DNA from: a virus
Reading direction: 5' to 3' (one strand)
DNA: 57,499 nucleotides
Virus record (IMG/VR): IMGVR_UViG_3300011114_000805
Span: 1-57,499 of that record
The notes beneath the pieces are model-generated. The model was not told the DNA's origin, ran no database searches, and saw only the letters and a program-made list of their open reading frames with translations. The translations under genes were made by a program, and so were the position numbers. Positions 20,793 through 28,632 of the stretch are shown here, one piece after another. Positions within the stretch are counted from its first letter, which is position 1. Every line of letters starts with the position of its first letter.

Positions 20793-22117
20793 TTTACTAA
20801 AACTATAAGTTCTAGAATAGAAGTAGTTTCTCGTTCTAATCTAAGAAATATATTTGTATTCAATCTGGTTTCTGTACCAGCAAATACAAACGCAGCACCT
20901 TCGGTTCCAGGTGTACCAAGTAAATAAGACAAACCTGTTAATGGAATTGAACAATTTCTGTCAGCAAAAGCACTAATAAGTGTTCCATAATTTCTAGAAT
21001 CCGATAAATCAATTTTGAAATTAATATCACGAACAAATGAACCAGCTGTAATTGTTAATGTATTTGTTACAATTTCATCAACATAAATTTCATTTATAGT
21101 TGTGTTAGATAACAGTAACGGTATTTGAAAATCTGTTGAAGGGACAAAATCAGTTACCACAGATTTTCTATAAGTTAAGTGATATAATTTTAACAGTTCT
21201 AAAGATATCGGTGTGGTAATTGGTGTGTTGGTTGATAAATTTAAACTTTTTAAAGTTGTATTCTGGTACCACGATTTTAAAATATCATAAGTTGCAGTAG
21301 TCAAATATCGCAACTCAAATTGTTTTTTATTCTGATACTCAATAAATCTAGTAAAGACACCCGGGTCAACGTAGTTATATCTAACGACACCGTTGATGGT
21401 TTCGTCATAGTTTAATGCTTCGATACTTGGGATACCGCGCATATACGTAGATACTAAACTATTCTGAAAATATAGATTTTCATTTGTGATCGTAGATGAT
21501 TGGGATAGTAATACAACTTCTGATCCATCATTTAACACAGTAAAGTTTTTAACCGGAATACGTCCAGTGTTTGAAGTACTCTTTTCGACTTCAACATATT
21601 CTTCATAACCAAAATCACTACCGTATAAACCAAGGTACTTAAGGTTTAATGGGTCATTATTTGGTAACTTAGACAGTAAAATATTTGCTGTAGAACCATT
21701 AATGGTTGTAAACTGAATTGCATCTGTAAATAAGTTTGCATCATATATGCCAGCTGCTAATCCAGATGTACCAGTTAAACCAGAAAAATATAAAAACTCA
21801 TTATATGCTCCGGTTTTTCCCTGCAAAGTAAATTGACCAGACCACGTTGTCTTTGCACCTGTATCGATGTTTACGTAAACACCAGAACTAAACGCACAAG
21901 TATTACCAACAGACATAGTATCAAAAAAGATTTTTAAGAATTTTAAATCGTTTGAATTTTTACTATGAGAATAATTAAAGAAATAACTATTTCCCGAAGC
22001 CAAAATATTTGGAGTCGATTGAATAATTCCTTTAGTTAAACATGGATTTGCTGTTGCCCCAACAAATTCCAAAGTAAAGGATTGTGTTGATTTTACTACT
22101 GTTAGTGGGACAGCCAT
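20789..22117 (-). CDS. putative virion structural protein (442 aa)
   Basis: This is a soluble, beta-rich, Thr/Ser/Asn-rich sequence with few charged residues, typical of phage fibre or decoration proteins. It contains FSGLTGTSGLAAG, a Gly/Ser motif also found in several other virion proteins here. No family is recognised. It follows the gene at 22120 by two bases on the same strand, so both are expressed from the late promoter at 23060-23066. Confidence 0.55.
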   Translation of the reverse strand: MAVPLTVVKSTQSFTLEFVGATANPCLTKGIIQSTPNILASGNSYFFNYSHSKNSNDLKFLKIFFDTMSVGNTCAFSSGVYVNIDTGAKTTWSGQFTLQGKTGAYNEFLYFSGLTGTSGLAAGIYDANLFTDAIQFTTINGSTANILLSKLPNNDPLNLKYLGLYGSDFGYEEYVEVEKSTSNTGRIPVKNFTVLNDGSEVVLLSQSSTITNENLYFQNSLVSTYMRGIPSIEALNYDETINGVVRYNYVDPGVFTRFIEYQNKKQFELRYLTTATYDILKSWYQNTTLKSLNLSTNTPITTPISLELLKLYHLTYRKSVVTDFVPSTDFQIPLLLSNTTINEIYVDEIVTNTLTITAGSFVRDINFKIDLSDSRNYGTLISAFADRNCSIPLTGLSYLLGTPGTEGAAFVFAGTETRLNTNIFLRLERETTSILELIVLVN

Positions 22118-22119
22118 AT

Positions 22120-23040
22120 TTAACTAGCCATGTATGAAATTATTTGTGTGGATGACTTGGCGCGAATATAAATTTTATTCAGGTTGATTACATCCAAGAA
22201 AACATTCTGACCAGGATCAAGTTCATATCCTGTAACTGCAGCACCATCTGAGTGAATATAGATCAAGTCTGTATTCGCAGAGGATGCTTTCAGATTTACG
22301 CCACTCCCGGAAGTATAACCAGAAGCCAACAACCAAGTAACTCCAGTTGTTGCGGTAACTCTGCCAGCAGTAAACACTGATGGTCTTGCCGCACCAGACG
22401 CAATCAAGGCTGCGTTCAGGGTAGTCATCAACCCATAGATGGCAGTCATTCCAGTTAGAATATTTGTATCATTGATACCAGCGGTACCCGTTACAGTAAC
22501 ATTTTGTGATACACCACCAGAGAGACCTTCAACTCTCAGAGCAGAAGTAGATCCATAATTTTGTACGTAGATAACTGGATTAATACTCGCAGTTATATTA
22601 ATATCTTGGAGATAAACTTTAAGAGCATCGCCAGATACACCGATGGCTGTATTGCCTACAGTGACAAGAGCAGAGCGAATAAAAGGGTTACCATCGTAAC
22701 CATATACCTTAATGCTGGAGTTCGTATACGTGAGAGGAATGCCCCCAGTGATCGCTATGGGAGCTCCGCTGACACCAAGGACACTTACGGTCCCCTGAAC
22801 AGTTACAGGACCTCCTGCGCTATTTCCTTGTACAATTATAGGCGTAGTAAAATTAACAATGTTTGCAGTGATACCTGCTGATAGGATGACAGGTAGCGGG
22901 GTAGTACTACTGACAACTGTAGAGCTGGCAGTATTACCATAGGCCATTTTAAAGACCTGGTAATGACTACCGCTTACTTCATTGGTAGCAAGAGAGGCGG
23001 TAAGTCCTGATGCAATATTTACTGTAATATTATTTGCCAT
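22120..23040 (-). CDS. putative virion decoration/fibre protein (306 aa)
   Basis: It is almost entirely beta-rich, with low charge and repeated G-x-V-x-V-x-G strand patterns (PVTVQGTVSVLGVSGAP). The C-terminal about 65 residues (GSGVNLKASSANTDLIYIHSDGAAVTGYELDPGQNVFLDVINLNKIYIRA) match a beta-sandwich type common in marine phage virion proteins, usually annotated simply as structural. GGAG lies upstream of the ATG, with a late promoter before it. I infer surface exposure on capsid or fibre. The DNA here is somewhat richer in GC than the flanking genes. Confidence 0.6.
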   Translation of the reverse strand: MANNITVNIASGLTASLATNEVSGSHYQVFKMAYGNTASSTVVSSTTPLPVILSAGITANIVNFTTPIIVQGNSAGGPVTVQGTVSVLGVSGAPIAITGGIPLTYTNSSIKVYGYDGNPFIRSALVTVGNTAIGVSGDALKVYLQDINITASINPVIYVQNYGSTSALRVEGLSGGVSQNVTVTGTAGINDTNILTGMTAIYGLMTTLNAALIASGAARPSVFTAGRVTATTGVTWLLASGYTSGSGVNLKASSANTDLIYIHSDGAAVTGYELDPGQNVFLDVINLNKIYIRAKSSTQIISYMAS

Positions 23041-23059
23041 TGATACTCCGAATCACATA

Positions 23060-23066
23060 TATTTAG
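23060..23066 (-). promoter_or_regulatory. late promoter CTAAATA for the structural pair
   Basis: It ends 19 nt before the ATG at 23040 on the minus strand. CGGAG lies between as ribosome-binding site. Confidence 0.5.
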
Positions 23067-23079
23067 GGTATTATAAGTA

Positions 23080-23108
23080 TTGATATTTTTTTTAAATTCT
23101 GGTATAAT
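23080..23108 (+). promoter_or_regulatory. sigma70-type promoter for the gp33-like gene
   Basis: TTGATA (23080-23085), a 17-bp spacer of mostly A and T, then TATAAT (23103-23108), six bases before the ATG at 23115. Confidence 0.7.
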
Positions 23109-23114
23109 ATCTAC

Positions 23115-23351
23115 ATGTATCTAGACGAAAATATAAAATTAACATTTTCAAGCAAAGTACTTGAAAGAGTACAAAAAACAAAATTATCATATATGGATTG
23201 TGTGTTGGAATTGGCAGAGGAAATGAATATTGAACCAGGTGCTGCTGGGAAACTTTTAACAAAACCTTTAATTGAAAAAATTCAAGAAGAAGCAAAAGAA
23301 TTGCATCTTATGAAAGCAGTTAAAGGAAAAAAGTTACCGATTGATGGTTGA
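23115..23351 (+). CDS. 33: late transcription co-activator, gp33-like (78 aa)
   Basis: The sequence fits the T4-like gp33 family from memory. It has an N-terminal helix region, then YMDCVLELAEEMNIEPGAAGKLLTKPLIEKIQEEAKELHLM and the C-terminal KLPI. Marine T4-like gp33 proteins have Y.(E/D)A...CEEN.IE....AKL....L...L..EA..L.FL and end near KLP. In T4, gp33 bridges RNA polymerase (beta flap) and the sliding clamp, and with the sigma factor gp55 activates late promoters. It is transcribed here from a sigma70-like promoter, as expected for a gene needed before late transcription. It is shorter than T4 gp33 (112 residues). It sits beside gene 32. Confidence 0.75.
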   Translation: MYLDENIKLTFSSKVLERVQKTKLSYMDCVLELAEEMNIEPGAAGKLLTKPLIEKIQEEAKELHLMKAVKGKKLPIDG

Positions 23352-23359
23352 CATTCACC

Positions 23360-23366
23360 CTAAATA
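23360..23366 (+). promoter_or_regulatory. late promoter CTAAATA upstream of gene 32
   Basis: It lies 75 bases before the ATG of gene 32, just upstream of the structured leader. Confidence 0.45.
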
Positions 23367-23381
23367 TGATAGAATAAACAA

Positions 23382-23428
23382 ATCAAGGTAGGTCCTTGAT
23401 AATTTTCATGGTCTGGGTAGTCCCCAGA
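23382..23428 (+). promoter_or_regulatory. structured leader of gene 32, candidate autoregulatory operator
   Basis: Two hairpins occur in the untranslated leader: ATCAAGG/CCTTGAT (23382-23388, 23394-23400; 5-nt loop) and TCTGGG/CCCAGA (23412-23417, 23423-23428; 5-nt loop). The second ends just before the AAAGG ribosome-binding site. T4 gene 32 mRNA is repressed by its own product through a leader pseudoknot and adjacent unstructured binding site. A similar role here is inferred from position only. Confidence 0.5.
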
Positions 23429-23441
23429 GAAAGGTCACTAT

Positions 23442-24305
23442 ATGGGATCGTTTTCAGATTTTAAGAAGCGTAGTAAGAATTCTATCGAGGACTTGAGCAA
23501 GAAGCTAGTCAGCCTGAATAGTAAAGAAAACTATAAGGATGATCGGTTTTGGAAGCCAGGAGTTGATGCATCCAAGAATGGTTACGCTGTAATTCGTTTT
23601 CTTCCGTCCATTGAGACCGAAGAAGTTCCCTTCATTAAACTTTATACTCACGCCTTTAAGGGCAAGGGTGGCTGGTTTATTGAAAATTGTCGCACCACAT
23701 TTGGCGAAAAGTGCCCAGTGTGCGAAGCCAATACCGAACTCTGGAACAGTGGATTAGAGGAGGACAAGGACATTGCACGATCACGTAAGCGTAAGCTTAA
23801 TTACATCAGCAATATTTTGGTCATCAGCGATCCATCAAATTCAGAAAATGAAGGTAAGGTATTTCTCTTCAAGTATGGAACAAAGATCTTTGAGAAGGTT
23901 CAGGCACTTATGTCTCCTGAATTCAAGGATGAGACTCCCGTTGATCCCTTTAATTTCTGGGAAGGCGCAGACTTCAAACTCAAGATTCGTAATGTCGGTG
24001 GTTATGTAAACTACGACAGAAGTGAATTTTCAGCTCCAGCACCATTGTTTGGTGGAGATGACAAGAAGCTTGAGGTTCTGTGGAAGAAGCAATATGCTTT
24101 GGCTGAGTTTGTGAATCCTACTGGCTTTAAGTCATATGACGAAGTCAAGGAGCGATTCAAGAAGACTGTTGGGGATGATATCCGCGAACAGTTTGATGAG
24201 GCAAATGAGAAGACTGTTGAGGATGACTCAGCAGTAGAACAGATTCCATCGGAAGATACCGATACTCTGGACTACTTCAAGTCTCTAAAGAGTAAACAAG
24301 ACTAA
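23442..24305 (+). CDS. 32: single-stranded DNA-binding protein gp32
   Basis: This protein coats ssDNA during replication, recombination and repair. The zinc site is visible as H70, C83, C91 and C94, with the H-to-first-Cys spacing and last CxxC equal to T4 (H64, C77, C87, C90). The N-terminal basic part (KKRSKNSIEDLSKKL) corresponds to the cooperative-binding domain, and the core has the conserved DDRFWKPGVDASKNGYAVIRFLP. The C-terminus is acidic and ends in a short positively charged tip. The length of 287 is close to T4 (301). Codon use is rich in C/G-ending codons, unlike neighbours, as in highly expressed genes. A structured leader precedes it and a strong terminator follows. Confidence 0.95.
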   Translation: MGSFSDFKKRSKNSIEDLSKKLVSLNSKENYKDDRFWKPGVDASKNGYAVIRFLPSIETEEVPFIKLYTHAFKGKGGWFIENCRTTFGEKCPVCEANTELWNSGLEEDKDIARSRKRKLNYISNILVISDPSNSENEGKVFLFKYGTKIFEKVQALMSPEFKDETPVDPFNFWEGADFKLKIRNVGGYVNYDRSEFSAPAPLFGGDDKKLEVLWKKQYALAEFVNPTGFKSYDEVKERFKKTVGDDIREQFDEANEKTVEDDSAVEQIPSEDTDTLDYFKSLKSKQD

Positions 24306-24307
24306 AG

Positions 24308-24329
24308 AGAGCCCCTGAAAAGGGGCTCT
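24308..24329. terminator. bidirectional terminator between gene 32 and the minus-strand cluster
   Basis: AGAGCCCCT/AGGGGCTCT is a perfect 9-bp stem with a GAAA tetraloop, followed by TCTTATTTT on the plus strand. It lies between converging gene ends (24305 and 24332). Confidence 0.85.
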
Positions 24330-24331
24330 TC

Positions 24332-24994
24332 TTATTTTACTCTATATGATGGTGTGCTAGAAATTTGATTAGCGGTCATAGTAAATAAAGACTGTGAGTT
24401 TTGAATGGTAACGTGTTCACTGTCATAATCTTTTGAACCTTTATCTTTATTTGATTGGTTTACTGTTGATGCAATATTTTCAAAGGCAGGTTGTAACATC
24501 TTCAATGTATCTTTTTGAAGTTTTTTTCCTGTCATTTGTTTAATTTTTTTATCCATTTCATCTAACATAGCTTCATTATTTTTTATATTATCTGCTGTTG
24601 GCGATTTTGCATTTAATTTTCTTGTTTCTGCCTGTATCATAGGAGCTGTTGGTGCTTTTGGAATCAAAGCTTTTATTAACTCTACTCCCTTTGGTCTATT
24701 TTTATCAACTTTTAATTTCTCAATAGTTTCTGCTTGAGGTATTGCAGCCTGTGGAATAATAGCAGATGGTTTAAAAGCAGCTGGTGCAGTTGGATTAAGT
24801 AATTTTTGAGAACTTAAAATTGCTGGATTTTGTGTATTAAGTAATTTTGGTGCATTTAAAAGTGATGGAATAGTATTAGTTGGTTGTGGTGTAACAGGAA
24901 GTGTTGGTGTCGTTGGTGGTGCAGATAATTTAATTTTATCCATAGCACTTTCTTTACTATCTGTTCCCAACATTGCTTTTTTATTTTTATCCAT
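24332..24994 (-). CDS. Pro/Lys-rich hypothetical protein in the baseplate cluster (220 aa)
   Basis: Residues 25-110 form a Pro/Ala/Leu/Asn-rich extended region with repeats of the type L-L-N-[AT]-[PQ] (SLLNAPKLLNTQNPAILSSQKLLNP). This is followed by a charged helical C-terminal half. The composition suggests a flexible linear protein, perhaps a tape-measure-like or scaffold component, but no family is recognised. It is the last gene of the minus-strand gp4/gp54-like/gp26 cluster and follows the small gene at 24997 closely. Confidence 0.5.
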   Translation of the reverse strand: MDKNKKAMLGTDSKESAMDKIKLSAPPTTPTLPVTPQPTNTIPSLLNAPKLLNTQNPAILSSQKLLNPTAPAAFKPSAIIPQAAIPQAETIEKLKVDKNRPKGVELIKALIPKAPTAPMIQAETRKLNAKSPTADNIKNNEAMLDEMDKKIKQMTGKKLQKDTLKMLQPAFENIASTVNQSNKDKGSKDYDSEHVTIQNSQSLFTMTANQISSTPSYRVK

Positions 24995-24996
24995 AT

Positions 24997-25188
24997 TTAT
25001 CTCATTAAATCAGAATTATATTGTTCTTGTTTGTTTTGATTTTCTTCTTCGAGATGACTTTGTAACATGTTTAAATATATTTCATATTCCCATGGATACA
25101 TATTTTCAATCTCAGATACTGATAGTCTCTGTGAATTTGTTAGTAAGAAGACCATTTTATAATAGTCAACTAAACTAAAATAATTCAC
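24997..25188 (-). CDS. small baseplate-assembly-type protein after gp26 (63 aa)
   Basis: The core LSVSEIENMYPWEYEIYLNMLQSHLEEE fits a small conserved protein that follows gp26 in T4-like marine phages and is often labelled gp51 or baseplate assembly. T4 gp51 itself is much longer (249 residues), so true equivalence is doubtful. PWE.EIY resembles the chaperone-like small proteins found downstream of tail subunits in many phages. It is directly adjacent to the gp26-like gene (2-base gap), suggesting a shared role in hub assembly. Confidence 0.5.
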   Translation of the reverse strand: MNYFSLVDYYKMVFLLTNSQRLSVSEIENMYPWEYEIYLNMLQSHLEEENQNKQEQYNSDLMR

Positions 25189-25190
25189 GC

Positions 25191-25868
25191 TCAGGTAAAA
25201 AAACGCAAAAAGCCCTCAACAACAATAGTTTCTTCTCCATTAGCAACATCATAAGTTAATTTAGGACCATCTTTTAAGAAGTTTTTTAAGAGTTTAATTT
25301 CACTTAAATAAATTTCATCTAAGATTTTAGTAATATCACTGGACTTAAATAAACTAATATCATGTCTTTTATTACCAATGGTTATCACTTTTATGATTTT
25401 AGTTAATAACTTATCGTCATCAATTGATGTTAAATCATAATAATCACATACTTTTGGTTGTGATACTGTTAAAATAATATTTTTGTTAGTTGAAATATCT
25501 TTTGTTAAAGCTCCATTATTAAATTTAATATTGGGGATGTTTAATTCAAAATTAACTGGAATCGGACCATCCAAAGATAATTTAATATTTTCTTCTACAC
25601 TTTTAGCTCTTATCTGTAAGAATAAAAATTCTAAGTCAGCAAGATATAACTGTTCTGGGTTTTTAATATTAGAGCAACTTTTTAAAATATTACAGATATT
25701 TTTTAATATGCTACCAACATGAGTTTCTTCTGAAATAATAGATATAGTTTTTTGGTCTCTTATTTTGAAAGGGCTATAGAATACATCAGTTCCACTCACA
25801 GGTAAAACTGTTTTGTATTCTGGTTGCGCAGTTTTTATATCATTTAAAATTGTATCAATGTCTGTCAT
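25191..25868 (-). CDS. 26: baseplate hub subunit, gp26-like (225 aa)
   Basis: The N-terminus (PEYKTVLPVSGTDVFYSPFKIRDQKTISI) matches the T4-like gp26 pattern of a polar beta hairpin followed by F..REEK.L. Further matches are a helix with I...I..C (SILKNICNILKSCS) and the domain LYLADLEFLFLQIRAKSVEE. Length is close to T4 gp26 (208). In T4 it belongs to the baseplate hub assembly pathway. It is placed between the gp54-like gene and the small assembly gene, as in other T4-like phages. Very AT-rich codon use. Confidence 0.75.
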   Translation of the reverse strand: MTDIDTILNDIKTAQPEYKTVLPVSGTDVFYSPFKIRDQKTISIISEETHVGSILKNICNILKSCSNIKNPEQLYLADLEFLFLQIRAKSVEENIKLSLDGPIPVNFELNIPNIKFNNGALTKDISTNKNIILTVSQPKVCDYYDLTSIDDDKLLTKIIKVITIGNKRHDISLFKSSDITKILDEIYLSEIKLLKNFLKDGPKLTYDVANGEETIVVEGFLRFFT

Positions 25869-25875
25869 AGTGTTA

Positions 25876-26469
25876 TTAATCTGCTTCTAGAGTAAGATCG
25901 TAATATCGAAAAGCAAAACGTACAGTTATTTTTAAATATTCATTGGTGTTTAATGAAGAAAATTGAATAGGTGCAATCTCTACAGGAAAAATTTCATAAA
26001 ACTTATATGTTGCTGTAGGTGTACCATTCAAATTAAGAACATCTAATGTCATTTGATTATTTTTTACTGAAACACCATAATATTCACTTATCCAAGCCTT
26101 TGATCCTGAGCCTGGATTTTGGTAATATAAATTTTTCATCCAATTATCAAAAGCCTGTGGTAATCTATAATCACCAAAAACAGGAAACGTGACAAGCACA
26201 CCGTCTTTATAGGAAATACCTCTAGGTTGAGATCTCCCTAATCCTGGACCAGCCAAACCATCAGCTTGTGTATTTATTACGACGTCAGGAAGTAATACTG
26301 TTTCAGCAATATATGTTTTTGGTGCACCATCCCCTCCTGGGTTTGCAGTAAAGAAACTAGGTAAATACTCCCCAGAAAATTTAATTAAAAATCTGTTTGC
26401 TCTTTGTAAACCACCAGAAGCCGTAATTTTTTCTTTTAATGCTGAGATTGAGGTATTGATATCAGGCAC
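25876..26469 (-). CDS. tail-tube-fold baseplate protein, gp54-like (197 aa)
   Basis: The N-terminal GGLQRANRFLIKFSGE and the C-terminal LKITVRFAFRYYDL are the flanking signatures of tail-tube-fold proteins (gp19, gp48 and gp54 of T4 and relatives). In the middle lies a typical PVFGDYRLPQAFDNWMKNLYY segment. Position next to gp26 and gp4 suggests the baseplate tube initiator rather than the tube itself, which is encoded at 40828. The protein is shorter than T4 gp54 (320 residues). Four tube-fold proteins occur in this window. Confidence 0.6.
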   Translation of the reverse strand: MPDINTSISALKEKITASGGLQRANRFLIKFSGEYLPSFFTANPGGDGAPKTYIAETVLLPDVVINTQADGLAGPGLGRSQPRGISYKDGVLVTFPVFGDYRLPQAFDNWMKNLYYQNPGSGSKAWISEYYGVSVKNNQMTLDVLNLNGTPTATYKFYEIFPVEIAPIQFSSLNTNEYLKITVRFAFRYYDLTLEAD

Positions 26470-26878
26470 AGAATATGTCCTTTTCTGTTAAAATTTGAAA
26501 TTGCATTTGATGTTTTTCACAAAATTTTTCTGCTGCATTCCATTTTGCTTTATTGATTTCAAAAATTAATTTGTCTTTACTTGACGCTGATTCTTTTAGG
26601 TGAACCTGTTTTAATGGTTTGACTTCTACTATAATTGATTTGTGTATATTATTTTGTTCAACTTGAATCAAAAAATCAGGAATATATCTATGTACTTGTT
26701 TGTCAACAGGATGAACATATGGAATTTCAATTTCCTCAAATGACCATTTTTTGATCTTTTCACTTTCATCAAAAAATTTACAAACTCTTCGTTCCCACAA
26801 AGATCTACATTTTATGGAGTTTTTAGATCCTATGTATTTGTTAGGGTTTTTAGGAGTAAATGTAGTTTTATATGCCAT
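26462..26878 (-). CDS. 4: head completion nuclease, gp4-like
   Basis: This is a TnsA/restriction-like nuclease fold: SLWERRVCKFFDESEKIKKWSFEEIEIPYVHPVDKQVHRYIPDFLI followed by IIVEVKP. PDF and ExK are the catalytic Asp and Glu-x-Lys of PD-(D/E)xK enzymes. In T4, gp4 is needed to finish the DNA-filled head before tail joining. The length of 138 is close to T4 gp4 (150). Its stop overlaps the start of the gp54-like gene. A late promoter precedes it and is back-to-back with that of the plus-strand gene at 26921. Confidence 0.85.
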   Translation of the reverse strand: MAYKTTFTPKNPNKYIGSKNSIKCRSLWERRVCKFFDESEKIKKWSFEEIEIPYVHPVDKQVHRYIPDFLIQVEQNNIHKSIIVEVKPLKQVHLKESASSKDKLIFEINKAKWNAAEKFCEKHQMQFQILTEKDIFCA

Positions 26879-26887
26879 GGACTAGAA

Positions 26888-26894
26888 TATTTAG
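26888..26894 (-). promoter_or_regulatory. late promoter for gp4
   Basis: CTAAATA on the minus strand ends 9 nt before the ATG at 26878. It is divergent from the late promoter at 26907-26913. Confidence 0.5.
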
Positions 26895-26906
26895 GTTATA
26901 TTCCTG

Positions 26907-26913
26907 CTAAATA
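26907..26913 (+). promoter_or_regulatory. late promoter for the baseplate operon
   Basis: CTAAATA ends 7 nt before the ATG at 26921, leaving no room for a ribosome-binding site in the predicted mRNA. Confidence 0.5.
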
Positions 26914-26920
26914 ATTTTAT

Positions 26921-27724
26921 ATGCCAGTCTATCGCTATCCTCTTGATCCATATGATGTTGAAATACCATTTTGGTGTGCCTTTAAATGTGCTGAATATTC
27001 TGTGATTAATGAAAAAAGAACAAGAGCACATATAAATGCGAATCCAATAGCTACAATTCTGTTACCTTTTACTGGTGAACCTAAGATGACAATGGAACAT
27101 AAATTTGTAGAAGGTACTAATCCAGTGGGTCCAGTTTTGAGTCTGGCTGGACTTAAAAATTCAAGTGGTGGTGATGAGGGATTTTTAGAAAGACTTTCTG
27201 CACCAGCTGCCGCTTTTTATGAAACAACATTCACTACGGATACTTATAGAAGATTTAGTAATGTTACGGAAGCTTCAATGACTAGTGAAGCACGCAGAAC
27301 GTTTACTTTTAAATATTTACTTGTTCCAAAAAATGACAATGAAGCAGAAGCTGTTGATAATATAGCAAAAACTTTTCGGAATTTGTCTTATCCTAAAATT
27401 GTTCCAGGGTTACCTGAAAGAAGTATGCCACAAAATATTTGGACTATATCTGCTATTGGTAATGTTGCTGGCGCAGAAAGTGATCCCAGTATAACTAATA
27501 GTTGGTTGGGCGATCCGTTACCATGTGTCTTACAACACATGGAAGTTGATAAAGGAGACCCAGCAGATCCAGTTTTAAAGATTCTTCCCAACTCAAAATC
27601 TTTAATGACTTTATTAACTATTACGTTTTTAGAATTTGAAACAGGAACTTATGCTCCTGACTTTCAGGGTGGTCTATTATTATCAAAATCTGAAGTATCA
27701 TATTTAGGGGACGCAGCAGGATGA
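26921..27724 (+). CDS. 48: baseplate tail-tube cap, gp48-like (267 aa)
   Basis: The product starts VYRYPLDPYD, close to the RYP opening of T4-like gp48. It has ATILLPFT (gp48 proteins carry an I.LP.P element), a central domain, and an end of F-type beta strands (LLTITFLEFETGTYAPDF). gp48 sits at the baseplate-tube junction and together with gp54 starts tube polymerisation. It is shorter than T4 gp48 (364). The 3' end overlaps the gp53-like start by ATGA. The assignment rests on these short matches and on its place before gp53. Confidence 0.55.
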   Translation: MPVYRYPLDPYDVEIPFWCAFKCAEYSVINEKRTRAHINANPIATILLPFTGEPKMTMEHKFVEGTNPVGPVLSLAGLKNSSGGDEGFLERLSAPAAAFYETTFTTDTYRRFSNVTEASMTSEARRTFTFKYLLVPKNDNEAEAVDNIAKTFRNLSYPKIVPGLPERSMPQNIWTISAIGNVAGAESDPSITNSWLGDPLPCVLQHMEVDKGDPADPVLKILPNSKSLMTLLTITFLEFETGTYAPDFQGGLLLSKSEVSYLGDAAG

Positions 27725-28629
27725 CATATTTTACAAATTTTCCTAAAATTAAATCTACTATAAACAATAAATCTATAGGTATGATTGATATTTCTTTTGG
27801 TCTAGACTATGACCCAGAAGAATTTTCTTTTTCTACTACTTCAATGGGTACATTCAAAACTGTTGGTAATTTATCAGCTAGTATTTATGCAAAAAATGCC
27901 AATAATTTTTGGGGTTTAATGTTTGCAAATGAACAAATAAACCCATGGACTTTTTTACAAGAAACTCCTTCAGAGTTTATTAATTCAAATAAAGATTATA
28001 CAGCTTTTTATTGCAAATATAATGGAACAAAATTAGACCCGAATGCTTATGTCCAATTACAACCAGATGATATCATTGTAAATGGTGTATATGAGTCTGG
28101 AACTACCGCAGCACAAAGTATGTTTACAAATTATGATACATATTTTGATAATTATGGCACTAATATAGTTGTAAAAGGATTTGGGGATACAAAAAAAGCT
28201 CAAATATCTAAAACCATTGGATCGACTGCCTCTTATGATTTAACGAATGTAGATAATCAATCGGGGGCAGTTTATCTTGTTATTTTACGTAAAGGTTCTA
28301 CCGGATATTATATTGCAAATTCGCCTCCTGGTTTCGGTTATGGTACTATAATAAACCTAAAATCATATTCATATCTTGCATCATCAGCTTTCTTTTCTAA
28401 GAAAGATATAGCAAGCATAGTATCACCAGTATCATTAATTGAGGTGAATGATTCTATACAAACAGTAGTAAATGGTGATGCACCATCTGCACTTGCAGAA
28501 GAAGTATTGACAGAACAATATACTCAAATTTCTACAGAACAATCATATGCCAACACATATCAGGCTACTTCTACTGTAAAATATTTAAATAACAGTGATC
28601 TTGGTACTATTCTTAAAAAGTTAATTTAA
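27721..28629 (+). CDS. 53: baseplate wedge subunit, gp53-like (302 aa)
   Basis: It opens with TYFTNFPKI, as T4-like gp53 proteins open with a YFTNFP-type motif. It contains NANNFWGLMFANEQINPWTFLQETPSEF, matching the family's L.Y.N...YW.iLl.N.i.nPw segment, a LysM-like part. The C-terminal about 200 residues have no T4 counterpart (T4 gp53 is 196 residues). It probably joins wedges into the ring. It is coupled to the gene before it by ATGA overlap and followed after 3 bases by the hub gene. Confidence 0.65.
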   Translation: MTYFTNFPKIKSTINNKSIGMIDISFGLDYDPEEFSFSTTSMGTFKTVGNLSASIYAKNANNFWGLMFANEQINPWTFLQETPSEFINSNKDYTAFYCKYNGTKLDPNAYVQLQPDDIIVNGVYESGTTAAQSMFTNYDTYFDNYGTNIVVKGFGDTKKAQISKTIGSTASYDLTNVDNQSGAVYLVILRKGSTGYYIANSPPGFGYGTIINLKSYSYLASSAFFSKKDIASIVSPVSLIEVNDSIQTVVNGDAPSALAEEVLTEQYTQISTEQSYANTYQATSTVKYLNNSDLGTILKKLI

Positions 28630-28632
28630 ATT

